Positions 46,466 to 55,901 are shown, counted from the first letter of the stretch. The stretch is DNA of 64,000 nucleotides from Flavobacteriales bacterium (GCA_020635565.1 JACJZN010000006.1:186001-250000); one strand, 5' to 3'. Program-made: numbers and translations. The notes: generated by a model from the letters alone, not told the origin.

Positions 46466-48086
46466 AATTCAAAGTTTTAGTATTCTTCATTATTTCTCCC
46501 TCCAACTTCTTCGACTCCCCGAACAACTCCTTCAAATTAGCCTCAAACCCTTTCAACTTCGCATCAAACTCGGCTTGGGTAATATCTACATACTCTATCT
46601 TTACTTCAAAATACTGCCCGGCACTGAGGGAGTAATTCTTGGCTTTAATGTCGTCATAACTCACCACTACAGAGAAATCTTCTACCGCAGCCTTTCGGTT
46701 AAACGTGTCTATGATCTGCCCTTCTTCGGCTACTGAGAGCTTGGTCTTTTGGTTCTTGCCTTCTTTTACTTTCTCTCCCAAATTAGAGGCATCAATCAAT
46801 ACCACATCGCCTTTGTTTTCTTTGTCTATAAACAAAATAGATACGTTGGTACCGGTAGTCGCAAAGATGTTGCTGGGCATACTCACCACCCCTCTTAGCA
46901 TTTTTTCTTCTACCAACTTTTGTCTGATCTTCTTGTCAATTCCACTCTGTGCAGTAATAAACCCCGTAGGCAATACAATGGCTGCTTTTCCTTTTTCGGT
47001 CAACGAGTACATGATGTGCTGTATAAACAACTCATAAATTGCCATTTTGTCCTTATCCTTCTTTGGAATTTTAGGGATGCCAGCAAAAAACCTTTCTTTG
47101 TTTTCCTTGCTATCAATATCGTCTCTGTAATCAGAGAAGTCTAACTTAAACGGTGGGTTAGATACGATGTAATCAAATTTGTCTAAGTTTCCTTTATCAT
47201 CTTTGTGGTAAGGGTGTTCTATCGTGTTTCCTTTTACAATATGAGGGATAGAACTCACCAACCCATTCAAAATTAAATTCAAACGCAACAACCCACTTGA
47301 TTTCTGCGAGATGTCTTGTGAGTAAATGGTACACTTCTCTTCTCCTATGGCGTGCGCCAAGTTCATCAACAACGTCCCAGAACCTGCCGAGGGGTCGTAA
47401 CACGTTACATTGCTCACTTCATCCGTCACCAAGCATTTCGCCATTATGGTTGCCACTGCATGTGGAGTAAAATACTCGGCATACTTTCCACCACTGTTCG
47501 AATTATAGTCTTTAATGAGGTACTCAAAGATGTTGGCAAAGAAGTCAAACTTCTCCTCAAAGATGGCTTCAAAACTAAACGAGTCTGCCAGTTTATTCAC
47601 AATTGCTTTGCAAAAAGCATCTTTTTGGTCTGTTACAAATCCACTCAACTTGTCAAACAATGTTAATTTCTGACCTCCAGAAGTCAACACCGAAAACAGT
47701 TCTGCATTGAGCATCGCAATTTCCGTCAAGGTATTATCAAACAAAGTCGCAAAATTGGCTTCGTTCTGTCTGTGATACAACGCTGGGATCAAATGTTCTG
47801 GTTTCAATCGCGCCACATTCGGGTCCAGCTGCATCATCAAAAACTCGTATTCGTCTGCCTTATATTCGCCTAGTTTCTTCGCCCAATCTTTATCGGCTTT
47901 CGCCAATTTCGCATCTTCCTGCTTTACTGCACGGGCAAACTTATCGTTCAAAAACTTATACAAAAACGCCTGGGTAATGATCTTAAACTCATTCCCATCG
48001 TTTCCTAATCCATACTGCGCACAAACGGCTTTTAAATCATCAATCAGCCGCTCCGTCTTTACCTTAAAATCGTTTGTTGTTGTCAT
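46452..48086 (-). CDS. hsdM: Type I restriction system N6-adenine methyltransferase subunit M
   Basis: The 544-residue protein has an N-terminal helical HsdM domain, AdoMet motif I CYDPSAGSGTLLMNLAHAIG (about 230-249), the catalytic NPPF in DYIVSNPPFKLDFSDY (about 310-325), and a C-terminal coiled coil (EAEFDAKLKGFEANLKELFG). This is full length. It methylates adenine in the site set by HsdS. Its ATG overlaps the hsdR stop by 4 bases and its end overlaps hsdS by 14, which shows translational coupling. Confidence 0.96.
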   Translation of the reverse strand: MTTTNDFKVKTERLIDDLKAVCAQYGLGNDGNEFKIITQAFLYKFLNDKFARAVKQEDAKLAKADKDWAKKLGEYKADEYEFLMMQLDPNVARLKPEHLIPALYHRQNEANFATLFDNTLTEIAMLNAELFSVLTSGGQKLTLFDKLSGFVTDQKDAFCKAIVNKLADSFSFEAIFEEKFDFFANIFEYLIKDYNSNSGGKYAEYFTPHAVATIMAKCLVTDEVSNVTCYDPSAGSGTLLMNLAHAIGEEKCTIYSQDISQKSSGLLRLNLILNGLVSSIPHIVKGNTIEHPYHKDDKGNLDKFDYIVSNPPFKLDFSDYRDDIDSKENKERFFAGIPKIPKKDKDKMAIYELFIQHIMYSLTEKGKAAIVLPTGFITAQSGIDKKIRQKLVEEKMLRGVVSMPSNIFATTGTNVSILFIDKENKGDVVLIDASNLGEKVKEGKNQKTKLSVAEEGQIIDTFNRKAAVEDFSVVVSYDDIKAKNYSLSAGQYFEVKIEYVDITQAEFDAKLKGFEANLKELFGESKKLEGEIMKNTKTLNFDWK

Positions 48087-51000
48087 GCTATATTTCCTAC
48101 GTATTCATTCATGTATTCCTTAAACACCAAATGACCAATGTATTTGGTCTTCTCTAAGTTCAACTGAATACCGTGTTTTTTATACAGTTCTTTAATTACT
48201 AATTGTTCTATCATTCGTTCTACAAAGGTCTCGTTCTCCATCTGGTGAGCGTTTTGTAGTATTTGTTCGTCAATGGCTTTTTTCAGATCGTTCAACGCTT
48301 CAAAGAGTTTCAATTCACTATCCGTCAGCGGATCTTTTTCACTCAAGCGTTTATGAATCCGCATGTACTTCACATCGTTCTGATACTTAGCTGTGAGTCG
48401 GGCATTCTTTTTATCCAGTTCTTTGGCCAAATCATAGATGCGGTTCAGCTCTTGCATATTTTGCTCCATCTCTCCTCTCTCCACTTGCGTAATGTTTTTC
48501 TTCTTAAACAAACGCTCCAGTTCTTCTTTCAAACTTATAAACTGCGGATCTATCGGGTCTAAACTTCCGCCCAGTTTCTCACGCGTTCTGCGCAAGGTAT
48601 CTTTGAGCTCATCGGCTAACACCAATTCTGCTTCGCCCACTTTCGTAAAAGCAAACACCACATCTTCCAAAGCTAAGTTCAATAAGTTGGTCGTATCCGC
48701 TTTATTCTCCAGCGCATCTTTCGCGTTGATCAAATTCAAACGGTGCTGTGCTTCTCTGGCCAAGAGTTGCAGTTTTCTAAAATCCAATTTATCCAATTGG
48801 TCATACTGCCCAGATAAACGAATCAAGTTGTACAAACTCTTCGAACTATTCAGCGCCTTCACAATCTCGATCATCTCTTTACGATCTTTTATTTCTTCTA
48901 TTTGCTTACGGAACACTTCAGCATTGTTCAGATCAAACTGCCACAAGACCTCATTGATCTTTGTGATGTCCTTTTCAATTTCCTCTTCTGTTTTAAAGAG
49001 GTTAGAATAATGCTCCAACTCATCACCCAGTTCATTGGTCAACTCGTCAAAATACGCTTTGTTGGTTTTATCAAACTCGCTTTCAATGTCTGCAAAATCC
49101 ACTACATAGCCGTATCTAAAATCCTTGTAAGTTCTATTCACACGGGTCAACGCCTGCAATAAGTTATGCGCAGCAATCTTACGCCCAATGTATAATTTCT
49201 TCAATCGCTTGGCATCAAACCCCGTCAAGAGCATTTGATACACAAACAAGATATCAATCTTCCCCGCCTTAAAATCTTCTACCACATCCTTACGGGTTTC
49301 TTTATCTTGCACATCGTGTAAGATCAACCCCGCAGATTTAATCTTCCTATGGTTCGTTTCTAATTTACCATAAGCCGCCTGTGGTTCAGCAGCATCATAC
49401 ATTACCCCATTTTCAACTTCAGCATATTTCTGGGCAAACACCTCCATCATCATCTTCGCTTGGTCAGAAGAATCACAGATCACCATCGCCCCTATGCTAT
49501 CATCATTGTGGGTAATTCTTCCCATCTCAAAATCAGAGATGATATAGTCGAGCATCGGTTCTACAAACCTTCTGTGTGCATACACATATGTTTTATCAGC
49601 ATCTCCTTGCTTTACTTTGATCTCTTCCAAGATCTTGTTCAACTCCATCTTGGTAGAAGTCTCAATCTCCTCTCTGATCAAGCGCAGCGTATATCCATCC
49701 GCAATGGATTTATTGTAATAATATTTGTGAATATAATCCCCAAACAATGCCTTAGAATCGTATTTATCAGATTCGCCACTCAGCACTTTATCTCTATCGT
49801 TTTGAGAAATGATCAACGGTGTACCCGTCAATCCAATCTTTATGGCGTTCGGATCGCTCTGCATCAAGTTCGCCAAGAAACTACCTTTCGGGTTATAGCT
49901 TCTATGAACTTCATCCATAAAATACACCCGTTGTAATTCCAAATTATAACCACTACCCACTGCCACAGAAGGATCATCCTTAAACTTATGGATGTTCACC
50001 ACCGTAATTTCGTGTTGTCCTCTATCGTTGTGTACGGCTGTCTGCGCCTTAATATCTCTCGCAAACTCTTCTTTAGAGTTGATAACATGTACCTTCAATC
50101 CCCTTGCGGTAAATTCTCTTTTCGCTTGGGTCAACAAATCCAAACGATCCACAATAAAGTAGAACTTCGGCACCACCTTTTTCTGTTGGTAATAATGCGT
50201 GAGGTGCTTTACATTGTAATACGTCAAAGCCGTTTTACCACTTCCCTGCGTATGCCAAATGATTCCTTTATTTATTCCTTGGTCTAAAGTTTTAGCTATT
50301 GCCTTGGTCGCAAACAACTGCGGGTAACGCATGATGTGTTTTTGCAATCCACTCGTTTCATCTACATACGCCAAAGCAAACTCTAGGAAAAAAAGCAATC
50401 TTTCTCTACTCAATAACGAATCAAAAATGCGATGCGTAGGGGTATTAGTAGCTTTGTTCGTCTGGAACTCCGCCTGTTTCTTAATCACTGTGAGGTTATT
50501 GTCTTTCAGCACAAAATCCTCCTCAGCATCACTCACATTTTGATAAGTTAACTGTAATTCCTCTTCCTCTCTAAAATAATTGAATACCGGTTTATGGTAT
50601 GACGTAGAAGCATAAAAAGCCCCAGCCAATGGTTCAGCAGCGCCATCCTCATACTCCATATTATTAGAGAAGATCATCAGTTGCGTAGCATTGATAAATC
50701 GTCTGAACTTCTTGTTTTGCAAACGCTTTTCCATACGGTTGCGCTCTGCCTGTACGCCATCCAGATTATTCGGCTTCTTAACCTCCACAAACACCAATGG
50801 CAAACCATTGATCAAAAGTGTAATATCCGGTCTAAACTCATCCTCCCCATTCTTACAGGTCAGTTCGGTCACTACATGGTAGCTATTGTTCTCAGGATGT
50901 TCAAAATCAATCAACCTTATCCCCGAGCGATCCACCAATCGCTGATAAAAAGCCTTCCCCAGATCCTCATAATCCAGTTCCAGTCTAATCTCATCCAGCA

Positions 51001-51190
51001 GTTTATTCGCCTGATCTACCGTAAAATTCTCATTGATCCGACTCATCGCTGACAGAAAAATATCCGTAAAGATGTTGGTCGGCTCATCATACCCAGCTCG
51101 TTCATCCTTGAGGCTCAGGTATTCATACCCCAACTTCATCAGGTGCAGTATGCCTGGTATCTTTACTCTACTGTCTTCGTTGTGTGTCAT
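48083..51190 (-). CDS. hsdR: Type I restriction system nuclease/translocase subunit R
   Basis: The 1035-residue protein has the R subunit plan: N-terminal PD-(D/E)xK nuclease (FRPDITLLINGLPLVFVEVK, about 117-136), DEAD-type translocase with Walker A GIIWHTQGSGKTALTYYNVK (about 310-329), Walker B VYFMDEVHRSYNP, motif III LTGTPL, and helicase C-terminal motifs LFVYQMLLTGFDAKRLK and ALTRVNRTY. A helical C-terminus contacts HsdM. All key residues are present. It pumps and cuts unmodified DNA. Its stop and start overlap the neighbouring genes by 4 bases and 1 base. Confidence 0.96.
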   Translation of the reverse strand: MTHNEDSRVKIPGILHLMKLGYEYLSLKDERAGYDEPTNIFTDIFLSAMSRINENFTVDQANKLLDEIRLELDYEDLGKAFYQRLVDRSGIRLIDFEHPENNSYHVVTELTCKNGEDEFRPDITLLINGLPLVFVEVKKPNNLDGVQAERNRMEKRLQNKKFRRFINATQLMIFSNNMEYEDGAAEPLAGAFYASTSYHKPVFNYFREEEELQLTYQNVSDAEEDFVLKDNNLTVIKKQAEFQTNKATNTPTHRIFDSLLSRERLLFFLEFALAYVDETSGLQKHIMRYPQLFATKAIAKTLDQGINKGIIWHTQGSGKTALTYYNVKHLTHYYQQKKVVPKFYFIVDRLDLLTQAKREFTARGLKVHVINSKEEFARDIKAQTAVHNDRGQHEITVVNIHKFKDDPSVAVGSGYNLELQRVYFMDEVHRSYNPKGSFLANLMQSDPNAIKIGLTGTPLIISQNDRDKVLSGESDKYDSKALFGDYIHKYYYNKSIADGYTLRLIREEIETSTKMELNKILEEIKVKQGDADKTYVYAHRRFVEPMLDYIISDFEMGRITHNDDSIGAMVICDSSDQAKMMMEVFAQKYAEVENGVMYDAAEPQAAYGKLETNHRKIKSAGLILHDVQDKETRKDVVEDFKAGKIDILFVYQMLLTGFDAKRLKKLYIGRKIAAHNLLQALTRVNRTYKDFRYGYVVDFADIESEFDKTNKAYFDELTNELGDELEHYSNLFKTEEEIEKDITKINEVLWQFDLNNAEVFRKQIEEIKDRKEMIEIVKALNSSKSLYNLIRLSGQYDQLDKLDFRKLQLLAREAQHRLNLINAKDALENKADTTNLLNLALEDVVFAFTKVGEAELVLADELKDTLRRTREKLGGSLDPIDPQFISLKEELERLFKKKNITQVERGEMEQNMQELNRIYDLAKELDKKNARLTAKYQNDVKYMRIHKRLSEKDPLTDSELKLFEALNDLKKAIDEQILQNAHQMENETFVERMIEQLVIKELYKKHGIQLNLEKTKYIGHLVFKEYMNEYVGNIA

Positions 51191-52533
51191 TAGTTAGAGG
51201 TCCTTTGTTTGATCTGTTCGAATAAGTTCTTTTTAATATCACGTAGAATTGAATTCTGTTCATCTTTGTTTATCATTTCATCATAATGCTTAATTACTTT
51301 CATGTCTTCACGAGAATGAGGTCGCCATGTTATCTCATAATTAAACTCATTAAACTGAAAATCAAGATTCGCATGAGCACTAAACTTAGACGTCTTACGA
51401 CTATTGAAACCGTTGTAAGTTCGACCTACACTAATTGATTTTGGATCAGAACTAGGGTTCTCTTCATCTAATAAACTAGCCATATTAAAAATAAGGTTTT
51501 TCATCGGATCATTTCCAGAATATCCATTATTGTAATAAGCATGAGTCTCCGACTTAACGAATAATTCATAAAAGTCTTTATCTAAAGTCTTGTAAAACTC
51601 ATTTATGAGTTTTTTGAAGCTATTATTGTACAGATTAAAAACATGCTCTCTGCTTTTTACAAGAAGTCTTTCTTCCTTTTTAAATTGATTTTTAAACAAC
51701 TCTATCTCCTTATCCAAATCATCTTCCTCTTCGATATCACCACCATTCAATGCGAGTAAAATCATCTCTTGCGTCTTCATTACTCGTTCAGCTACAAATT
51801 CTATAAATTGATTTCGATCCCCTCCATAGGCTTGTATATCTGACAATAACTGGTTATAGGCGTCCTTATCATCTTTAGAAATAATAAAGATTGGAAAACC
51901 ACACGCAATCAAAATCAAATTCGATAATATCCTCGCCATTCTGCCATTACCATCATAAAAAGGGTGAATCGTAAGAAAATCAACATGAAAATCTGCCGCT
52001 ACTTCAACAGGGTGCTTCTCTACTTTTGCTGGGTTCTTGAGATAGTGATCCAAATATGCATTCAATTTATTAAGTAGATCATGCATTAAATCTGGCACTT
52101 CATTTACCTTTGCGAAGGTGATCTTTTCGTTTCTGTAATTGATGACTTCATTATTATGCTCCTTCCATTCCCCAATTTGCTCATCTTTCTCAGGATCTTC
52201 ATCAAACATGATTTGTTTATGAAAGTCTTTGATGCGTCCTTCAGCCAGTCGCATTTCCCCTTTAGATAGTTTGAATAGATCAATCACCAATCGATTGTGT
52301 CCATCCATCTCTCTAAAATCCTTATTCGATTTATTCTTGAGATTTAACACACCAGACATCACGCTTCTCGTCTCCTCTCGAGTCAATGTACCACCTTCAA
52401 TACTATTAGAATAATAGTTCCAGTCTAAGCGAAGCTTATAGTAGATCTTATCCTTAACTTCTTTTGGAAACTCTCCATACCTATCTATCTCTTTTTGAAG
52501 TTCTTCTATTTTATTTAAATCAAATTCAAGCAT
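51190..52533 (-). CDS. Fic-family protein (probable AMP-transferase) leading the restriction operon
   Basis: The 447-residue protein has the Fic core TIHPFYDGNGRMARILSNLI near residues 187-206 with the full HxFxDGNGRxxR motif, so it should be active. An N-terminal inhibitory helix of class II is visible as YYSNSIEGGTLT (S-x-x-x-E-G, about 35-46), whose Glu blocks ATP in the resting state. The C-terminal 200 residues hold a helical part and a segment (NLDFQFNEFNYEITWRPHSR) that I do not recognise. Fic enzymes transfer AMP to protein side chains. Its stop and the hsdR start share one base, which ties it to the operon; it may modify a restriction subunit or act as an accessory toxin (inference). 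Confidence 0.88.
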   Translation of the reverse strand: MLEFDLNKIEELQKEIDRYGEFPKEVKDKIYYKLRLDWNYYSNSIEGGTLTREETRSVMSGVLNLKNKSNKDFREMDGHNRLVIDLFKLSKGEMRLAEGRIKDFHKQIMFDEDPEKDEQIGEWKEHNNEVINYRNEKITFAKVNEVPDLMHDLLNKLNAYLDHYLKNPAKVEKHPVEVAADFHVDFLTIHPFYDGNGRMARILSNLILIACGFPIFIISKDDKDAYNQLLSDIQAYGGDRNQFIEFVAERVMKTQEMILLALNGGDIEEEDDLDKEIELFKNQFKKEERLLVKSREHVFNLYNNSFKKLINEFYKTLDKDFYELFVKSETHAYYNNGYSGNDPMKNLIFNMASLLDEENPSSDPKSISVGRTYNGFNSRKTSKFSAHANLDFQFNEFNYEITWRPHSREDMKVIKHYDEMINKDEQNSILRDIKKNLFEQIKQRTSN

Positions 52534-52557
52534 GGTTATTTATTTCAATCCTCTAAG

Positions 52558-53361
52558 TTAATCATTCTTCCTCCAGCAGGTCGATTTCGTTTTCATCATA
52601 AACCACATTCCTTCCACAAAATCTGTTTTTTCAATCAATTCAATACTTCCATCCAACTTTAACTCGCTCTTTGCTCCGGCATACTCACCTCTTTTCTTAT
52701 CGAAATAACAGATACCTAAAGCTTCAAACGTACCATGCGAATCTGGGGTAAGAATAGCTTTATTTTCCAAACCTTTTGTTTCCACTTTCCATACTAGCAC
52801 AGCACAATCCTCTTTATCAATCAGCGTATCACGTTCATAAGTAATAGATCGTAAACCAGTTATTCCAGAAGATTTACCACCTAAGTTCAATGGAAACAAC
52901 ACTTCATCCTCAACAGACTCTCCAAGTTGAAGATCATTCGCAGGTAAAGCAAAGATCATTTCAAATGCATTCATTCCGCTTATTCCATCCACCTTTCCAT
53001 TGGGCTTTAGTCCAGGCATGTCATTCTCTAAATCATGATCTTCATCCATTGTTTGGGTATGTTCCTCCCCTCCATGATAAGTTGTCATTTTAGAAGACAT
53101 GTTGTACAGACAAATACTAGCTTCGTCTTCGCTAAGTCCTTTCAGTTCTTGAACCCCATCTACAATTATGATCATACGCTGATTCTCAGAAGTATCGCTC
53201 AAACTTATATACATTTCCTGATCTTGCTCAGAATGGAACTCATACTTCACCGAACTACCTTCTTCAAATTTCAATACAAATACATCATTGTATGAAACTT
53301 CATTAGCGCCACAACTAGATAATAAAAAGATCAATGATAGATAGACGAAAATGCATTTCAT
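52558..53361 (-). CDS. Lipoprotein, function unknown (possibly DUF6263-like)
   Basis: The 267-residue protein has a lipobox (MKCIFVYLSLIFLLSSCGAN, Cys 17) and is otherwise beta-rich: LKFEEGSSVKYEFHSEQDQE, FALPANDLQLGESVEDEVLF, YERDTLIDKEDCAVLVWKVE, GTFEALGICYFDKKRGEYAG. The 'L..G....Y.......G' pattern recalls DUF6263 lipoproteins of Bacteroidota. It is 24 bases upstream of the Fic gene on the same strand but looks like a normal envelope gene and may simply mark the island's edge. Confidence 0.68.
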   Translation of the reverse strand: MKCIFVYLSLIFLLSSCGANEVSYNDVFVLKFEEGSSVKYEFHSEQDQEMYISLSDTSENQRMIIIVDGVQELKGLSEDEASICLYNMSSKMTTYHGGEEHTQTMDEDHDLENDMPGLKPNGKVDGISGMNAFEMIFALPANDLQLGESVEDEVLFPLNLGGKSSGITGLRSITYERDTLIDKEDCAVLVWKVETKGLENKAILTPDSHGTFEALGICYFDKKRGEYAGAKSELKLDGSIELIEKTDFVEGMWFMMKTKSTCWRKND

Positions 53362-53805
53362 GAGTTAGCAGTTACAGCCTTAAATATAGCCATTCCAAAC
53401 TTACGGATAGATTAAATAAATGTCAATACGTATTAGTACGTGGTTTTATACGTATCAATTACGTGAATTGAGTCCTATCTTACCTTTTTAAGGTGGATTT
53501 ACAGCATCTGCTCGACTTGAAGGCACCTCCCTAAGGATGTGTGAATAGCCCCTCCGCCTGAAGGCTCCTCCCCTCCATGCCATTCGGCAGGCAGGCGAAA
53601 GGGAGGATTTTTTTTTGCTATACATGGGCATTGTACTTAATACGGTGAGATATTTCGACTACATTCGGTCGCTTTGCTTCCTTATTTCGCTCAATATGAC
53701 AGGTTATTTTTGAATGGTTTTGAGGTATCCTCCCCCTCTATCCCCCTCCGAAGGGGGAAGTTTTTCTGTTAACAAAAGTTAAATCCCAACTCCTTCATTT
53801 ACAGG

Positions 53806-53855
53806 TTACTCAGTGAGACGATCGAGTTACTCAATGAGGCATACCAGTTACTCAT
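53806..53855 (+). repeat. Three GTTACTCA sites at 21-base spacing
   Basis: GTTACTCA occurs at 53806-53813, 53827-53834 and 53848-53855, exactly 21 bases (two helical turns) apart. In the first two it is extended to the near-palindrome CTCAnTGAG. The spacing puts the sites on one face of the helix, as for iterons or cooperative protein binding. No neighbouring gene identifies the binder. Confidence 0.6.
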
Positions 53856-53997
53856 TTTAACAGAAATTGGGTAACCTTGGTTTTGAAACTTTGGCATATT
53901 CGTTGGCGTTATTTCTACAAGCAATTGAGCTTACTCATTCAAACCTTAACAACCAATACTAATTGTGAATGAGTTCTTTGAAAATGAGGTGGAGTAA

Positions 53998-54052
53998 TCC
54001 TCCCCCCTCACGCTGTCGCTAAAGCTTTAGCGTAGGCACCCAAAGGGGGAAT
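53998..54052 (+). repeat. Palindromic repeat with enlarged loop
   Basis: The opposite orientation of the 36111-36171 form. The loop holds a perfect 16-base palindrome, CGCTAAAGCTTTAGCG (54017-54032). Confidence 0.75.
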
Positions 54053-54070
54053 TAACAAGACTAGATGTGC

Positions 54071-54400
54071 TGATCTGGCCAACGCTGCTTTACAAAAAAA
54101 AACGATTCAAGGCATCGCCTTGAATAAATCGTGACACAGCATAGAAAGATAACCCAACCTAAGCCTTAAAAACAATTCAATGCGCAGCATTGATTCATGG
54201 CCTATCTAACGATGGATGAGAGATACAGCAAAAGACTTAGTAAGACCGAGAAGCGCAGAGCGATCACTCGGCCGCACTTAGACTTTGCGCATAGATCGAT
54301 TCCGGAGTTTGATCAGCCTTGACTTTTTCTTTGATTCGTTTCTTTTGTGTCAAGACAAAAGAAATGAATAGAAATCGCTAGCAAGAGAAAGTTAAATAAA
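54071..54400 (+). repeat. Structured intergenic element, copy D1 (composite)
   Basis: Starts with the 5' module TGATCTGGCCA, then hairpin TTCAAGGC-atc-GCCTTGAA (54106-54124), whose arms differ from copy A on both sides, then the arm AATCGTGACACAGCATAGAAAG without a matching right arm. A second hairpin TTCAATGC-gca-GCATTGA follows, then a 200-base body (54192-54393) that is the same as 56200-56401 at all but one base by eye. The body ends in a 15-bp hairpin ATTCGTTTCTTTTGT/ACAAAAGAAATGAAT with one G-T pair (54334-54369). Confidence 0.78.
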
Positions 54401-54440
54401 AACTTGTTTCAAGTCTAAGACCCAGATCAAGCATAGAAGA

Positions 54441-54655
54441 TAACACAACCCAAGCCTTAAACCATTTCAATGCGATGCATTGACCAAATCGTGACACAGC
54501 ATAGAAAGTTGAAAGCGTTTAGAAAACGGGAAGCCTTGGACCGCTTTTAGCTTTGAATCTTTCGGTTTCGCACTAGCGAAAATGCCTTGTCGCGATTTAA
54601 AAAGCGCTCTTTTCTTTGCTACTTTCTTTTGAGTGCCAGCAAAAGAAAGTCGATA
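54441..54655 (+). repeat. Structured intergenic element, copy B
   Basis: Parts in order: lead TAACACAACCCAAGCCTTAA shared with copy D2; hairpin TCAATGC-gat-GCATTGA; left arm AAATCGTGACA (54486-54496); inner stem; hairpin TTTCGC-acta-GCGAAA; right arm TGTCGCGATTT (54588-54598), complementary with one T-G pair; terminal hairpin ACTTTCTTTTG/CAAAAGAAAGT (54621-54650). Confidence 0.8.
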
Positions 54656-54935
54656 AAAGACTTCGAAATCTTTTCGTCCTTAAGGATCAAATCAAAAGAA
54701 CATAAAACCTCAAACTATCAAAATAGCATTTATTACTCAAAGTGAGCACCCATCGCTTGAAGTGCGATGGTATTTAATAACCGGCTGAAAAAATCGATAG
54801 CCAACATCAAAATTCTTATACTTCATGAGATTGCCACGGGCTAACGCCCTCGCAATGACGAATACTAAGAAAAAACCGCTGTTTGAGAGTCAAACAGTGT
54901 ATTTAATAATTCTCTTTAATTGGCGTGAGGATAAT

Positions 54936-54995
54936 CCTCCCCCTAGCCCCCTCACGCTGTCGCTGAAGCTTTAGCGTAGGCGCCCGAAGGGGGAA
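54936..54995 (+). repeat. Palindromic repeat with enlarged loop
   Basis: CCTCCCCCTAGCCCCCTCAC...CGCTGAAGCTTTAGCG...GCGCCCGAAGGGGG. Same form as 53998-54052. It lies 24 bases before the second MAK gene, so that gene's promoter or leader is made of repeat DNA. Confidence 0.75.
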
Positions 54996-55018
54996 TTAAA
55001 GAATAATACTTAGAAAAA

Positions 55019-55792
55019 ATGGCAAAATACAAAAGTCCATTTCACCTCAACGGGACGTTAGGTGACATGAAATTCAAAGACGGCAAAGTCGTCATGGTTG
55101 GAGCGAGCTTTAGTAAGAAAAACCCCAACCAACGTGTTAAAGAAAACAACCAGGAGTTCGGTGGTACCGCTATAAGCGCTACGGCCTTGCTAAAAGCACT
55201 ATCCAAAGTGAGAGAATCCTTCATGGATAAAACCACGCAAAATCGTGCTTCGGCAATCATGAGAGAGATCCTCCAGCTGGGTACCGGACCTAGAGGCGAA
55301 AGGTTGATCGACTTGGCACAGTACAAACACAAACTGCTAGGGTTTGAGTTAAACAGTGTAGATAAGTTCGAATCGATCTTCACCGCACCGATCACAACTA
55401 CAGTAAACGCTGATCGCAACGAGTTGGTAATAGATATCCCTGATTTCTCTACCATCAACGATGTGCACATCACACAGGCGGTCACCCACCTGAAGTTTCA
55501 CTTAGCACTGGGTGTTATCGGTAACCATGGTTTTAACACCAACAATAGTAAGTACCATAGTCTAAACGACACCAATGCAGCCAAGCATACGCTGGTTTCA
55601 ACGGTAGAGATCGCAATAGGCGGAATGGTGGGTCAGCCCACTACCCTCGTAGCACAATTGCCTGATCTACCCGTATTAGCCGCAGATGAAGTGCTCATTG
55701 GCGCACTGGGCATTGAGTTCCTAGAATTCGTGAATGGTCAGTACTACGGTTTCGATACCGACAAAGCAATGCAGATCATTGTAGCGGAGTAA
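55019..55792 (+). CDS. MAK-family protein of unknown function (copy 2)
   Basis: The 257-residue product begins MAKYKSPFHLNGTLGDMKFK and continues RVKENNQEFGGTAISATALL, a helical region (about 65-85), PRGERLIDLAQYKHKLLGFE, then a beta-rich C-terminal half ending DKAMQIIVAE. The N-terminal plan matches the gene at 24906-25565 and a widespread Bacteroidota group whose members read NGTxGxxxF ... RTRENxxEFG ... LLxGFEFN (from memory). The C-terminal half differs from copy 1. There is no signal peptide, no membrane helix and no enzyme motif. It lies between two near-identical 200-base repeats (54.2 and 56.2 kb). A strong terminator follows. Confidence 0.75.
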   Translation: MAKYKSPFHLNGTLGDMKFKDGKVVMVGASFSKKNPNQRVKENNQEFGGTAISATALLKALSKVRESFMDKTTQNRASAIMREILQLGTGPRGERLIDLAQYKHKLLGFELNSVDKFESIFTAPITTTVNADRNELVIDIPDFSTINDVHITQAVTHLKFHLALGVIGNHGFNTNNSKYHSLNDTNAAKHTLVSTVEIAIGGMVGQPTTLVAQLPDLPVLAADEVLIGALGIEFLEFVNGQYYGFDTDKAMQIIVAE

Positions 55793-55901
55793 ATTAATAA
55801 CCAGATGCCTAGATCCAAACGTCTAAAGTCAAAAATCTAGCATCTAAAACACAAAGCTTATGATGATGCATAATGAAGCGGAGGACATTTCCTCCTATTA
55901 G

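Larger units (their letters stand above)
53362..55018. other. Repeat-rich intergenic region between the defence island and the second MAK gene
   Basis: No gene is supported in 1.65 kb. The stretch holds palindromic units at 53549-53608, 53729-53761, 53998-54052 and 54936-54995; three GTTACTCA iteron-like sites (53806-53855); two structured elements (54071-54400 and 54441-54655); a hairpin CCATCGC...GCGATGG (about 54747-54770); a hairpin GCCACGGGCTAACGCCCTCGC inside 54828-54862; and CTGTTTG-agagt-CAAACAG (about 54890). Accumulation of repeats suggests a tolerant insertion zone. Confidence 0.75.

Noticed and set aside
48438..49010. Plus-strand 190-codon frame opposite hsdR
   Set aside because: Ser/Phe-rich shadow of the hsdR coding strand, without any recognisable pattern.
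55859..55900. A 13-codon frame MMMHNEAEDISSY before the terminator
   Set aside because: It is too short and no ribosome-binding sequence or homologue supports it.
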